Source: Flavobacteriaceae bacterium (GTDB lineage: Bacteria > Bacteroidota > Bacteroidia > Flavobacteriales > Flavobacteriaceae). Taken from it: 64,000 bases of DNA. The DNA lies in NCBI GenBank assembly GCA_002707025.1, contig PALG01000031.1, forward strand, positions 62,001 through 126,000, written 5' to 3'. The notes under the pieces are model-generated. The model was not told the origin of the DNA, searched no databases, and saw only the letters and a program-made list of their open reading frames with translations. The translations under genes and the position numbers were made by a program. Below are positions 8,844 to 16,314 of this stretch, piece after piece (the first letter of the stretch is position 1; every line of letters begins with the position of its first letter).

Positions 8844-8886
8844 GAAATTTACAAATAGTTTGAAAGACAAAGCATGATAAATATCA
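8844..8886 (-). promoter_or_regulatory. CRP/FNR-type operator and promoter for the usp-ATP-cone-MBL operon
   Basis: On the minus strand the dyad TGATATTTATCA (8875-8886) stands 23 bp before TAAATTTC (8844-8851). C precedes TGA and T follows TCA. On the plus strand no -7 box lies at this distance, so the site points towards the usp operon and not towards the small gene at 8954. Confidence 0.75.
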
Positions 8887-8953
8887 GAAAGTTAGCACAA
8901 TTAGCAAAAGTTTAAGAGTCTAAAAGATAGGTTTTTGTAACTTAACAATAAAA

Positions 8954-9187
8954 ATGAAAAATTTAGGAATTCCACTACTTATAGCTACCAGTATACTCCT
9001 CTTAACATTGGTGATTTTTTCAAGCCTCAACATTTCTTTTGCTTGGGTTTACGTCCTTACGGTGGTAGGGCAATTTCTTTTGGTGTTCACGGTTTATAAA
9101 ATCCTTACAGATGATTACACCACCGATAAAACTTTTGATGATTTTTACGAAGATTATCCCATAGGGAAAATAAAGGATCATTCGTGA
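8954..9187 (+). CDS. Small two-helix membrane protein, unknown function
   Basis: 77 residues, not recognised. Two transmembrane helices (about 5-27 and 32-50) are followed by an acidic, aspartate- and tyrosine-rich tail (DDYTTDKTFDDFYEDYP) of about 25 residues. Its 3' end overlaps the 3' end of the convergent usp gene by 10 nt, so the two messages can pair. A possible -7 region TAGGTTTT lies at 8928-8935. Its location inside the usp island suggests a link to respiration or stress, but nothing in the sequence proves it. Confidence 0.7.
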   Translation: MKNLGIPLLIATSILLLTLVIFSSLNISFAWVYVLTVVGQFLLVFTVYKILTDDYTTDKTFDDFYEDYPIGKIKDHS

Positions 9188-10014
9188 AGCACTAAAAAGG
9201 GGATATCGGTATGATAGCTAATCTTTGCAATCGTTGGCTTAAAAAGTAAACGCTGAAAGAAATTAAGATTTTTACCAACCATCGCGATAATATTAACGCC
9301 CATGGAGTCTATGAACTCTTGAAGCCCTTTTTCTAGTTCTGGACTTTGAATCCAATGAAAACTATGGTTCACTTCTTGAAGTGAACTACTCAAAAAATCA
9401 CGGTTTTTAATTTGGTCATCTTCAAGCTTACTCCCCTTTCTTACCACCCGCAAAATCTTTAAAGAAGATTCGTGGTAAGAGCTAAACTCTTTTAAGGTTT
9501 TGATAATTTTATCTTTATATAGAATATTGAAATCGGTTGGAAACGCCACACTTGCTGGGGTTTGATAGGCTGCTTTTTCGGGAATGACCAAAGTAGGGCA
9601 TTTAACCCTGGTTATCACAGCTCCTGCATGACTTCCCAAAGTAGCTTCTTTAATTCCGGATGCCCCTTTGGTTCCCATGATAATTAAATCGATATCATGC
9701 GCTTTTACGTATTTCCGGATGCCCTCAATAAATAAGGAACTTTCAAAGTGCAAGTGGATGGTATGCTCATGGTGGGGATAAAGGTTATCAATTTTCTCTT
9801 TGAGTTCTTCTAGCTTTTGAAAGGCCCCTTTGGAAAGTAGGTTCGATACAGAAATACCCTGTGGATGAAGGTTTTTATCATTTTCAACCATTCCACTAAT
9901 TCCTAAATGCAGGAAATGAAATTGCAGTTTCTCGCCCTTAAAAAAGTGCAAGGCATAGGCAATGGCATTCCATGAATTCTCGGAAAAATCTGTTGGAAAC
10001 AGAATTCGTTGCAT
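9178..10014 (-). CDS. Universal stress protein, tandem UspA domains
   Basis: 278 residues from the ATG at 10012-10014, giving MQRILFPTDFSENS. A longer in-frame ORF starts at 10050, but that ATG lies upstream of the predicted transcription start (near 10029), which argues against it. The first domain has MGTKGASGIKEATLGS, an intact nucleotide motif, followed by HA instead of NT. The second domain lacks the motif. It is transcribed alone from its own operator promoter, downstream of the regulator gene. Confidence 0.9.
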   Translation of the reverse strand: MQRILFPTDFSENSWNAIAYALHFFKGEKLQFHFLHLGISGMVENDKNLHPQGISVSNLLSKGAFQKLEELKEKIDNLYPHHEHTIHLHFESSLFIEGIRKYVKAHDIDLIIMGTKGASGIKEATLGSHAGAVITRVKCPTLVIPEKAAYQTPASVAFPTDFNILYKDKIIKTLKEFSSYHESSLKILRVVRKGSKLEDDQIKNRDFLSSSLQEVNHSFHWIQSPELEKGLQEFIDSMGVNIIAMVGKNLNFFQRLLFKPTIAKISYHTDIPFLVLHE

Positions 10015-10032
10015 ACTTTCCATTTTCTGCTT

Positions 10033-10075
10033 CAAAAATAGGTGTCGCAACGAGGGTAAAGAATGACTTTTGTCA
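10033..10075 (-). promoter_or_regulatory. CRP/FNR-type operator and promoter for usp
   Basis: The best match of the set. On the minus strand the perfect palindrome TGACAAAAGTCA (10064-10075) stands 23 bp upstream of a perfect -7 box TATTTTTG (10033-10040). It lies only 10 bp past the stop codon end of the regulator gene, in the short gap between that gene and usp. Confidence 0.8.
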
Positions 10076-10084
10076 GTTTTGAAA

Positions 10085-11128
10085 TTATTCCATATGCTGA
10101 AGGGCTTCCAGTCTTAAAATACGGATGTTTCGGCCTTCAATTTCGATAATACCTTCCTTTTTGAAACCCGATAAAGTTCGAATCAAGCTTTCGGTAGCGA
10201 TGCCTGCCACATTAGCCAAGTCGTAACGTGAAATCTTAATACTGTCTTCCGGCTTCTTATTCATTATTTTAGCAAATTGAAGGATGGTCTGTGCTGTTTT
10301 TTTCCGTACCGAACTATAGGCCATCTGCAGTAGCTGTTGTTTTATTTCTGAAAGATTTTCCGTGAGCACATTGACCAACTCTAAAGTAACATCCTTACTC
10401 TTTCCCAAGATATCCCTTAAATCCTGTTTTGAAATAGCAGCCAATTCTACGTTTTCCACTGCGGTAGCCGACTCTTGGTAAGGCATATTCTCTTCAAAGG
10501 AAGTAAATCCGAGGAAGTCGTCTGGTTTGTACAAAGCCGTAATCAATTCCTTACCGCTCTCCTCCATTTTATGGGTTTTTACGATGCCTTTCAGAATTAA
10601 AAAAACATAATTGGAATGCAAGCCTTCTTCGTAGATGGACTCCCCTTTTTTAAACTGAAGAATTTCCCCATTATCATCAAAAAAATTTTTGAGTTCATTT
10701 AGATTTCGCAACGAATCCTCTGCTTCAATTACTTCGGTCTTCTCCAAGGATTCCAAAATCTTGGCTTTGGCAATCCTACTTTCAATGGCACTCAACAATT
10801 CCTCTTCTTCAAAAGGCTTCGTGAGGTAATCATCGGCCCCCATATCCATTCCCTTCCGAATTTCCTTATGTTCTGTTTTTGCCGAAAGAAAAATGAAAGG
10901 AATAAACCGGGTTTCCTCTTTTTGCGAAAGGGCTTCCAGAACGCCATAACCATCTACCTCGGGCATCATGATATCGCATATAATAAGATTGGGATGCAAG
11001 GATACGGCTTTATCTATCCCAACCCTCCCGTTAGGAGCTACCGTTACCTCATACCCAGAGAGTTCTAGCAGTTCGGCCGTATTTTCACGTAAAGCAATAT
11101 CGTCTTCAATTAAGAGAATGGTTTTCAT
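10085..11128 (-). CDS. Receiver domain fused to CRP/FNR-type transcription regulator
   Basis: 347 residues. The receiver domain (1-120) has the acidic pair E8-D9-D10, phosphoacceptor D52 and K104. A linker follows, then a cyclic-nucleotide-binding-like sensor domain (about 145-260) and a CRP winged helix (about 265-340). The recognition helix has E313-S-L-I-R317; FNR and CRP use this Glu/Arg pair to read the GA of TGA half-sites. No N-terminal cysteine cluster exists (only C51), so it should not sense oxygen through an Fe-S cluster as FNR does. It follows its kinase gene by 10 nt. It probably activates the dyad promoters of this region when phosphorylated. Confidence 0.92.
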   Translation of the reverse strand: MKTILLIEDDIALRENTAELLELSGYEVTVAPNGRVGIDKAVSLHPNLIICDIMMPEVDGYGVLEALSQKEETRFIPFIFLSAKTEHKEIRKGMDMGADDYLTKPFEEEELLSAIESRIAKAKILESLEKTEVIEAEDSLRNLNELKNFFDDNGEILQFKKGESIYEEGLHSNYVFLILKGIVKTHKMEESGKELITALYKPDDFLGFTSFEENMPYQESATAVENVELAAISKQDLRDILGKSKDVTLELVNVLTENLSEIKQQLLQMAYSSVRKKTAQTILQFAKIMNKKPEDSIKISRYDLANVAGIATESLIRTLSGFKKEGIIEIEGRNIRILRLEALQHME

Positions 11129-11138
11129 GGTTGTTTTA

Positions 11139-12362
11139 TTAATGAGCCCAAGGAATTTCTATAGCAAAAGTACTACCCTTATCTTCTTCGCTCTCAAAAG
11201 TAATATCCCCGCCTAGGTTTTCCAAATGGCTTTTGGCTATGTTGAGGCCTATTCCAGTTCCTTGATTCAATAAAGCATTTTCGGCCCTAAAATAGCGTTT
11301 AAAAATAAATTTTTGTTCTTTTTTGGGAATCCCGATTCCTTCGTCAGAAATTTTAATAATGATGTTTTTTCCCTTCGGAAGCACCAAAATATCAATACTT
11401 GTTTCTTCTGGAGAATATTTAATGGCATTATTTACCAGGTTGGTCAATACCAATTCCAGTACCTTTTCATCAAAATTAATCTCTATGTCGTCTATTCCCT
11501 CGGGATAGTTAATAATTTGCCCTTCTTTTAAAAGCATATTGGCATTGTAGACAACTTCATTAATAACCTTACTGAGAGGGAATTGGGTGATTTTATAATT
11601 TACCTTACCGGTTTCCAAACGTTCTACCGAAAGGAAATCATCTAAAATATTATTCAAGTATTTTACCTTACTGGTAATCGTTTTGATGTGCTTTTCACGT
11701 TTTTCCTGTTGTTCTTCTTTAACATACTTCCCTATAAGGTTGGAAGACGTTAAGATTCCGCTTAATGGAGTTTTAAACTCGTGAGAGACCAAAGAAAGGA
11801 ATTTGGTTTTCAAGTCATTGAGCTCCCGCTCTTTTTTAAGCGATTCCTTCATTCTGTTTTCGGCTTCTTTTCGACGCTCAATTTCGGTTTCCAACTGCTT
11901 TATGGTTTGCTTCAAATCCTTGGTTCGTTTATGAACCATATACTCCAGTTCGTCATTTAACTCCTTCATTTGGCGTTCCTGCTCCTTCCGCAAGCTAATA
12001 TCGATGACCATAGCCATGACACATTGCTGGCCATTGGCCAAAAAAGGTTTTAGTCCTACCTCAACCGGAAATTGCGAACCGTTTTTTCGTACCCCAAATA
12101 ATTCCCGTCCTTGCCCCATAATTCGCTTTTCCGAATGATCCATAAAATGATCTACATGGTGGGTATGGGCTTGGTGGTATTTTTGAGGAATTAATAGACG
12201 AAGTGGTTGATCGATCAATTCTTCCTTCTCATAGCCAAAAAGCTGTGCCAAGGTTTCGTTCACGGTCACCATTTTTTGTTGGGAATTTACGATGACTATT
12301 CCTTCTGAAATGGTTTCAGTAAGAAGGTTAAAGACGTCCTTTTCTTTGTCGCGAAAGTCCAT
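11139..12362 (-). CDS. PAS-domain sensor histidine kinase, FixL-like
   Basis: 407 residues, no transmembrane segment, so cytoplasmic. In order: PAS (about 12-125), coiled coil (125-185), HisKA with phospho-His194 in SHEFKTPL, and HATPase with N311/N312 in LVNNAIKYSP, DEGIGIP at 340 and GTGIGLNIAKSHL near 370. The PAS domain has H66 and R86, 20 residues apart, in a context close to the FixL heme pocket (IMGQGRELFG before RKNGSQFP). FixL His200 and Arg220 have the same spacing. Heme binding is therefore plausible but unproven, as non-heme PAS domains can share this motif. The partner is the adjacent receiver-CRP fusion. Confidence 0.9.
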   Translation of the reverse strand: MDFRDKEKDVFNLLTETISEGIVIVNSQQKMVTVNETLAQLFGYEKEELIDQPLRLLIPQKYHQAHTHHVDHFMDHSEKRIMGQGRELFGVRKNGSQFPVEVGLKPFLANGQQCVMAMVIDISLRKEQERQMKELNDELEYMVHKRTKDLKQTIKQLETEIERRKEAENRMKESLKKERELNDLKTKFLSLVSHEFKTPLSGILTSSNLIGKYVKEEQQEKREKHIKTITSKVKYLNNILDDFLSVERLETGKVNYKITQFPLSKVINEVVYNANMLLKEGQIINYPEGIDDIEINFDEKVLELVLTNLVNNAIKYSPEETSIDILVLPKGKNIIIKISDEGIGIPKKEQKFIFKRYFRAENALLNQGTGIGLNIAKSHLENLGGDITFESEEDKGSTFAIEIPWAH

Positions 12363-12399
12363 TATTCAAATGTAGCCAATTTCATCAAAATTTACCAAC

Positions 12400-12442
12400 T
12401 GATTTATATCATAAAACAAGTTACTTTCTGCTTGTATCTTTA
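12400..12442 (+). promoter_or_regulatory. CRP/FNR-type operator and promoter for the TerB-like-trx-deo operon
   Basis: On the plus strand TGATTTATATCA (12400-12411) stands 23 bp before TATCTTTA (12435-12442). C precedes TGA and T follows TCA only in this direction, so the site points to the gene at 12463 and not to the divergent kinase. The kinase side has a TACATTTG at 12367-12374, almost at its start codon and with a different spacing. Confidence 0.73.
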
Positions 12443-12462
12443 ACTCTCTAAACATCAATAAA

Positions 12463-12867
12463 ATGACTCCTTCAGAAAACACCCAACTTTCCTTTTATCA
12501 AAAAGCAGGAGAACTTTTTTATACCGTTGCCGCCGCAGATGGGGTCGTGCGCAAAAAAGAGTTTCAAGCCCTTAAAAAAATGGTGAAGGAAGAATGGAAA
12601 GATCTTGATGACTTCGAAGATGAGTTTGGGGTTGATGCGGCGCATCAATTGGAAATCGTGTTCGACTGGTTGGATTATGAAAGCCTAGATGCAGAAGAAT
12701 GCTTCGAAAGTTTTGAAGACTTTTACAAAGAGCACCCTACTCTTTTTTCAAAAAAAAGGAAAGACCTTATTTTAAAAACCGCACATGCGATTGCCCATGC
12801 CTTTGCTGGAAAAAATAAAAGCGAGCTCATCGTGCTTGGAAAACTACAATTACTTTTTAACCGTTAA
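12463..12867 (+). CDS. TerB-like protein
   Basis: 134 residues, cytoplasmic, mostly helical and acidic. It resembles the TerB (tellurite resistance) fold: helix 1 with the AAADGVVRKKEF pattern of the TerB N-terminal loop, and a C-terminal helical bundle. No signal peptide. TerB-like domains bind metal ions or act as stress-response adaptors in other systems; the function in stand-alone copies is not established. It is the first gene of an operon controlled by the dyad promoter at 12400-12442 and is 2 nt from the next gene. Confidence 0.75.
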   Translation: MTPSENTQLSFYQKAGELFYTVAAADGVVRKKEFQALKKMVKEEWKDLDDFEDEFGVDAAHQLEIVFDWLDYESLDAEECFESFEDFYKEHPTLFSKKRKDLILKTAHAIAHAFAGKNKSELIVLGKLQLLFNR

Positions 12868-12869
12868 AA

Positions 12870-13751
12870 ATGAAAAAAATAGCACTTATTTTTTTAAGCA
12901 CCCTCTTATGGGCTGCTTGTAAAAATGACCTTCAGGAAAAAAACCTTCCCACCAAGGTTCAGGAAGAAACAAACAAAGTGGTCCTTGTAGACACCCTGAA
13001 AGAGTTCAAAACTGACATTGACATAACCCCACCGCAACATATTGAACTTAAACACCAACAGCTCGTTGAGAAGGAGGATGAAAAGGACGCAATAGGCCCT
13101 TTGCTAAAAGATGAAAGATTTTTAAAGGAAACCGATAGCTATGTGTTGGATTTCAACTATCCTTTCCTTAATGAAGCATGGAAGCCTACCCATCAAAATT
13201 TTAACCATTACATTTCCAAAGAATATTTAAACATATCAGAGATAGAGGCTCAGATTTTAGAAGATAAGGAACTGCTATGCGACACGCTACGGATTCATCA
13301 AATCCGTGAAAAACGATTGGTAAATTACAAGGTATATCAAGTTAATGAACAATTGTTAAGTGTGTTGTTCTATAAGGAAAACTACTATTCTGGAGCCATG
13401 CACCCTGCCTTTACTTTCGATTGCCTCAACTTCGATCTGGAGAGGGGCGTTTTTATGACGTATGAAGATTTCTTTATTCAAGGTTCGGAAGAAGAACTTC
13501 GCAACATTCTTAATGAAACCCTTTCAGGGAAAATTCAAAAGGGTGACGTCTTTTATGATTGCTGGGACATTACAAGTGATGATTTTTTCAGATATAAGAA
13601 TAATTTTGTAGTAGACGACCAAAGAGTTGAATATTATTTTGAAGATTGCGTAATTTGTCCCTCCTATACGGGGCAGTACTCTGTAGAAATACCTTTGGAA
13701 AAATTGTTACCCGTATTGAGGCGTTATCATTTAAATCCGTTAAAATTCTAG
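12870..13751 (+). CDS. Lipoprotein with DUF3298/RsiV-like domain
   Basis: 293 residues. The signal sequence MKKIALIFLSTLLWAAC gives a lipid-anchored Cys17. The C-terminal half (about 160-285) has the DUF3298 pattern: a YSGAMHP motif, a FDL strand, FMTYEDFF, and a closing YSVEIPLEKL strand. This domain also occurs in the anti-sigma factor RsiV and in PdaC. It contains several cysteines (about 237-268). It is 2 nt after the TerB-like gene and 5 nt before thioredoxin. Function in the cell envelope is unknown. Confidence 0.8.
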   Translation: MKKIALIFLSTLLWAACKNDLQEKNLPTKVQEETNKVVLVDTLKEFKTDIDITPPQHIELKHQQLVEKEDEKDAIGPLLKDERFLKETDSYVLDFNYPFLNEAWKPTHQNFNHYISKEYLNISEIEAQILEDKELLCDTLRIHQIREKRLVNYKVYQVNEQLLSVLFYKENYYSGAMHPAFTFDCLNFDLERGVFMTYEDFFIQGSEEELRNILNETLSGKIQKGDVFYDCWDITSDDFFRYKNNFVVDDQRVEYYFEDCVICPSYTGQYSVEIPLEKLLPVLRRYHLNPLKF

Positions 13752-13756
13752 CAAAA

Positions 13757-14053
13757 ATGAGTAGCTTTAAAGAAATTATTGGAAGCCAGAAATTGGTACT
13801 GGTCGATTTTTCGGCAGATTGGTGTGGTCCTTGCAAAATGTTAGCTCCCATACTGAAGCAAGTAAAGGATGAAATTGGAGAAGGAGTGAAAATCGTTAAA
13901 ATTGATGTGGATAAAAACAAAGCCCTTTCCTCTCAATACCAAGTTATGGGGGTTCCCACAATGATTCTTTTTAAAGAAGGAAAACAAGTTTGGAGACAAT
14001 CTGGCGTTTTACAAAAACACGAATTAGTTCAATTACTTCAAAGTTATTCTTAA
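13757..14053 (+). CDS. trxA: Thioredoxin
   Basis: Cytoplasmic thioredoxin of 98 residues with active site ADWCGPCKM, the cis-proline in MGVPTMILF, and normal length. The ATG at 13757 (MSSFKEIIG) is chosen because it is 5 nt after the lipoprotein stop; the longer ORF open from 13646 would overlap that gene by 106 nt and adds residues foreign to thioredoxin. The next gene, deoC, starts directly after the stop codon. As part of the dyad-controlled operon it could keep thiols reduced during oxygen shifts. This may be one of several thioredoxins in the genome. Confidence 0.93.
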   Translation: MSSFKEIIGSQKLVLVDFSADWCGPCKMLAPILKQVKDEIGEGVKIVKIDVDKNKALSSQYQVMGVPTMILFKEGKQVWRQSGVLQKHELVQLLQSYS

Positions 14054-14698
14054 ATGCAATTAAGTCAGTTTATAGACCACACCCTTTTAAAACCCACGGC
14101 AACTCCCAAAGCTATAAAACAATTATGCCTTGAAGCAATTGAGCATCAATTTTATGCAGTGTGCGTCAACAGTTGCTATGTGCATCTTGCTTCAGAAACC
14201 CTTCAGTTTGAAAGAGTAAAGGTTGCTGCCACCATAGGCTTTCCCCTTGGAGCCATGAGTGCCGAGGCAAAAGTTTCCGAAGCAATACACTGTATACAAC
14301 ATGGGGCCGATGAAATTGATATGGTACTCAACATCGGGTTTTTAAAAGCGGGGTTAACCAAAAGTGTTCGTGAGGAAATTTCCTCTATAAAGAAAGCCAT
14401 TGGCGAAAAAGTGCTAAAAGTGATCATAGAAACCTGTTACCTCAACGAACCGGAAATTAAATTGGCTTGTGAAATTGCTGAAAAAGCGGGAGCAGATTTT
14501 GTGAAAACCTCTACCGGCTTTGGAACCGGCGGAGCCACCCTAAAAGACATTCAATTAATGAAGGCTTCCATTGGCCCCACCATGAAGATCAAAGCTTCTG
14601 GCGGTATTACCAGCGGAAAGGAAGCGTTGGAGTACATTGCTCATGGAGTGAGCAGAATAGGGACTTCCAGTGGCATTAAACTGTTAAAAACCCAATAA
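14054..14698 (+). CDS. deoC: Deoxyribose-phosphate aldolase
   Basis: Splits 2-deoxyribose 5-phosphate into acetaldehyde and glyceraldehyde 3-phosphate. 214 residues with the key residues D89 (EIDMVLNIG), Schiff-base lysine K151 (FVKTSTGF) and K180 (KIKASGGI). The ATG abuts the thioredoxin stop codon, and deoD follows after 3 nt. With deoD it forms a nucleoside-breakdown pair that supplies carbon to glycolysis. The acetaldehyde produced could feed an aldehyde dehydrogenase such as the one at 54183, but that gene is far away. Confidence 0.96.
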   Translation: MQLSQFIDHTLLKPTATPKAIKQLCLEAIEHQFYAVCVNSCYVHLASETLQFERVKVAATIGFPLGAMSAEAKVSEAIHCIQHGADEIDMVLNIGFLKAGLTKSVREEISSIKKAIGEKVLKVIIETCYLNEPEIKLACEIAEKAGADFVKTSTGFGTGGATLKDIQLMKASIGPTMKIKASGGITSGKEALEYIAHGVSRIGTSSGIKLLKTQ

Positions 14699-14701
14699 TT
14701 T

Positions 14702-15409
14702 ATGAGCACCCACATTGAAGCCCCAGCGGGGGCCATAGCAGAGTCGGTGTTACTCCCTGGAGATCCCATGCGCGCCAAATGGATTGCCGAAACATTTTTA
14801 AAAGATGCGATTTGTTATAATGATGTACGTGGAATGCTAGGGTACACCGGTCTCTTTCAAGGGAAAAGGGTTTCGGTACAAGGAACTGGAATGGGGATTC
14901 CTTCAGCATTAATTTACTGTCATGAACTTATAAACGACTACGGAGTTAAGAATTTAATTCGCGTGGGAAGTGCAGGGTCCTACCAACCCGATATTCACCT
15001 TCGGGACATTGTTATTGCCATGGCGGCCTCTTCTACTTCAGGAATCAATAATTCACGTTTTATCAATGCCGATTATTCTCCCACGGCGAATTTTGAATTA
15101 TTCCTAAAAGCTGTTCAATACGCTCAATCACAACATATTCCTATAAAAGCAGGTAATGTGCTTTCGGCAGACGAATTTTATGAAGATGAATACAACTCTT
15201 TTAAAAAATGGGCTGAATTTGGAGTACTTTGCGTAGAAATGGAAACCGCAGGATTGTATACAATTGCTGCCAAATTCAAAGTACGGGCGTTGGCAATCTT
15301 GACAATTTCCGATTCTTTGGTTTCTAAAGCAAAAACCACTTCCGAAGAACGGGAAACCACCTTTTCCAAAATGGTGGAAATTGCTTTGCATACTGCCATT
15401 GAAATATAA
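14702..15409 (+). CDS. deoD: Purine-nucleoside phosphorylase
   Basis: Phosphorolysis of purine (deoxy)nucleosides to base and (deoxy)ribose 1-phosphate. 235 residues, the hexameric DeoD type: start MSTHIEAPAGAIAESVLLPGDP, the phosphate-binding RVGSAGS stretch, and VEMETAGLY near residue 180, followed by the catalytic aspartate in ISDSL. Last gene of the TerB-like operon. A strong hairpin follows at 15411-15434. Co-transcription with deoC is typical; co-transcription with thioredoxin and a TerB-like protein is not. Confidence 0.95.
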   Translation: MSTHIEAPAGAIAESVLLPGDPMRAKWIAETFLKDAICYNDVRGMLGYTGLFQGKRVSVQGTGMGIPSALIYCHELINDYGVKNLIRVGSAGSYQPDIHLRDIVIAMAASSTSGINNSRFINADYSPTANFELFLKAVQYAQSQHIPIKAGNVLSADEFYEDEYNSFKKWAEFGVLCVEMETAGLYTIAAKFKVRALAILTISDSLVSKAKTTSEERETTFSKMVEIALHTAIEI

Positions 15410-15410
15410 A

Positions 15411-15434
15411 AGCCGAGCGCCATCGCGCTCGGCT
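15411..15434. terminator. Bidirectional terminator between deoD and usp
   Basis: Perfect 10-bp GC-rich stem AGCCGAGCGC / GCGCTCGGCT with a 4-nt loop. On the minus strand it is followed by TTTTAT, so it mainly ends the usp-hpf transcript and probably also stops deoD messages. Confidence 0.85.
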
Positions 15435-15461
15435 CCTTACTACTAATAATCAAAAAATTAC

Positions 15462-16298
15462 TTACATTTTTATGGTCATTACTGGTAAATCGGAATGGTT
15501 GACCAAGTCTTCACTTATGCTTCCGGAAAAGAAGTGAGCCAATCCTCTACGACCATGGGTAGGCATAAAAATAGCATCCGCTTTTACTTCATTGGCATAC
15601 GTAAAAATACCTTCTTCGATATTGTAAGCATTGTAAGTATCTACATCCTTAATATGGTACTCTTCATCGGCTTTGGCTTCCAATAAAAATTGTAGGATCC
15701 GGTTGTGCATTTCTGGAGTGCTTCGGAAACCATCGCCAGGAGTATTCACATAAACCAACTTCATTTTAGCCCCTAAAACATTCAAGAGATTTTTTGCCTT
15801 TTTGAATACATTGACGGCTTCCAGGTCGAGGTTGGAAGCAAATACCACATTTTCCAGACTGAAATCCTTGGCTTTGTGTTTAATTACCAGTACAGGGATT
15901 TCTGAAGTACGGACCACTTTTTCAGTATTGGAACCTACAAAAACCTCTTTTAGGCCACTACTACCATGGGATCCCATGACGATTAAATCGCATTTAAATT
16001 CTTGGGCCACACTGTTAATTTCATTAAAGTGTTTGTAATTTTGCACGGTAGTTTCTACAGAAACTCCATCCAAATATTCCTTATCCAGAAATTCGTTAAA
16101 TCGTTTTTCGGCCAGTTTCATATAAAACATGGCTTCCATCATTTCTTTGGATTCCTCTTTATTGATAACGGCTTCCGAAAGTCCCATCATGTGTAAAGCA
16201 ACAATGGAAATATCATATCTTTTAGCCAATTGGGAGGCAACTTCCAAGGCATAGTCTGAATGTTCAGAAAAATCGATAGGTACTAGAATTTTTTTCAT
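15462..16298 (-). CDS. Universal stress protein with two recognisable UspA motifs
   Basis: 278 residues starting MKKILVPIDFSEHS. Unlike the other five paralogues of this window, both halves keep a glycine motif: MGSHGSSGLKEVFVGS in the first domain and MPTHGRRGLAHFFSGS in the second (first glycine replaced by proline). It may thus bind nucleotide in both domains. It lies 16 nt downstream of the hibernation-factor gene and shares its dyad promoter at 16642-16684, so a stalled-ribosome response and this stress protein are made together. Confidence 0.92.
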   Translation of the reverse strand: MKKILVPIDFSEHSDYALEVASQLAKRYDISIVALHMMGLSEAVINKEESKEMMEAMFYMKLAEKRFNEFLDKEYLDGVSVETTVQNYKHFNEINSVAQEFKCDLIVMGSHGSSGLKEVFVGSNTEKVVRTSEIPVLVIKHKAKDFSLENVVFASNLDLEAVNVFKKAKNLLNVLGAKMKLVYVNTPGDGFRSTPEMHNRILQFLLEAKADEEYHIKDVDTYNAYNIEEGIFTYANEVKADAIFMPTHGRRGLAHFFSGSISEDLVNHSDLPVMTIKM

Positions 16299-16314
16299 TT
16301 TATGGTTTTTTAGA

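Noticed and set aside
8887-8953. Dyad 8875-8886 controlling the small membrane protein gene at 8954
   Set aside because: No -7 box at 23 bp on the plus strand; the flanks are oriented to the minus strand.
12363-12375. TACATTTG before the kinase as a dyad-controlled promoter
   Set aside because: The gap to the dyad is 25 rather than 23 bp, the site's flanks point the other way, and it would leave almost no leader.
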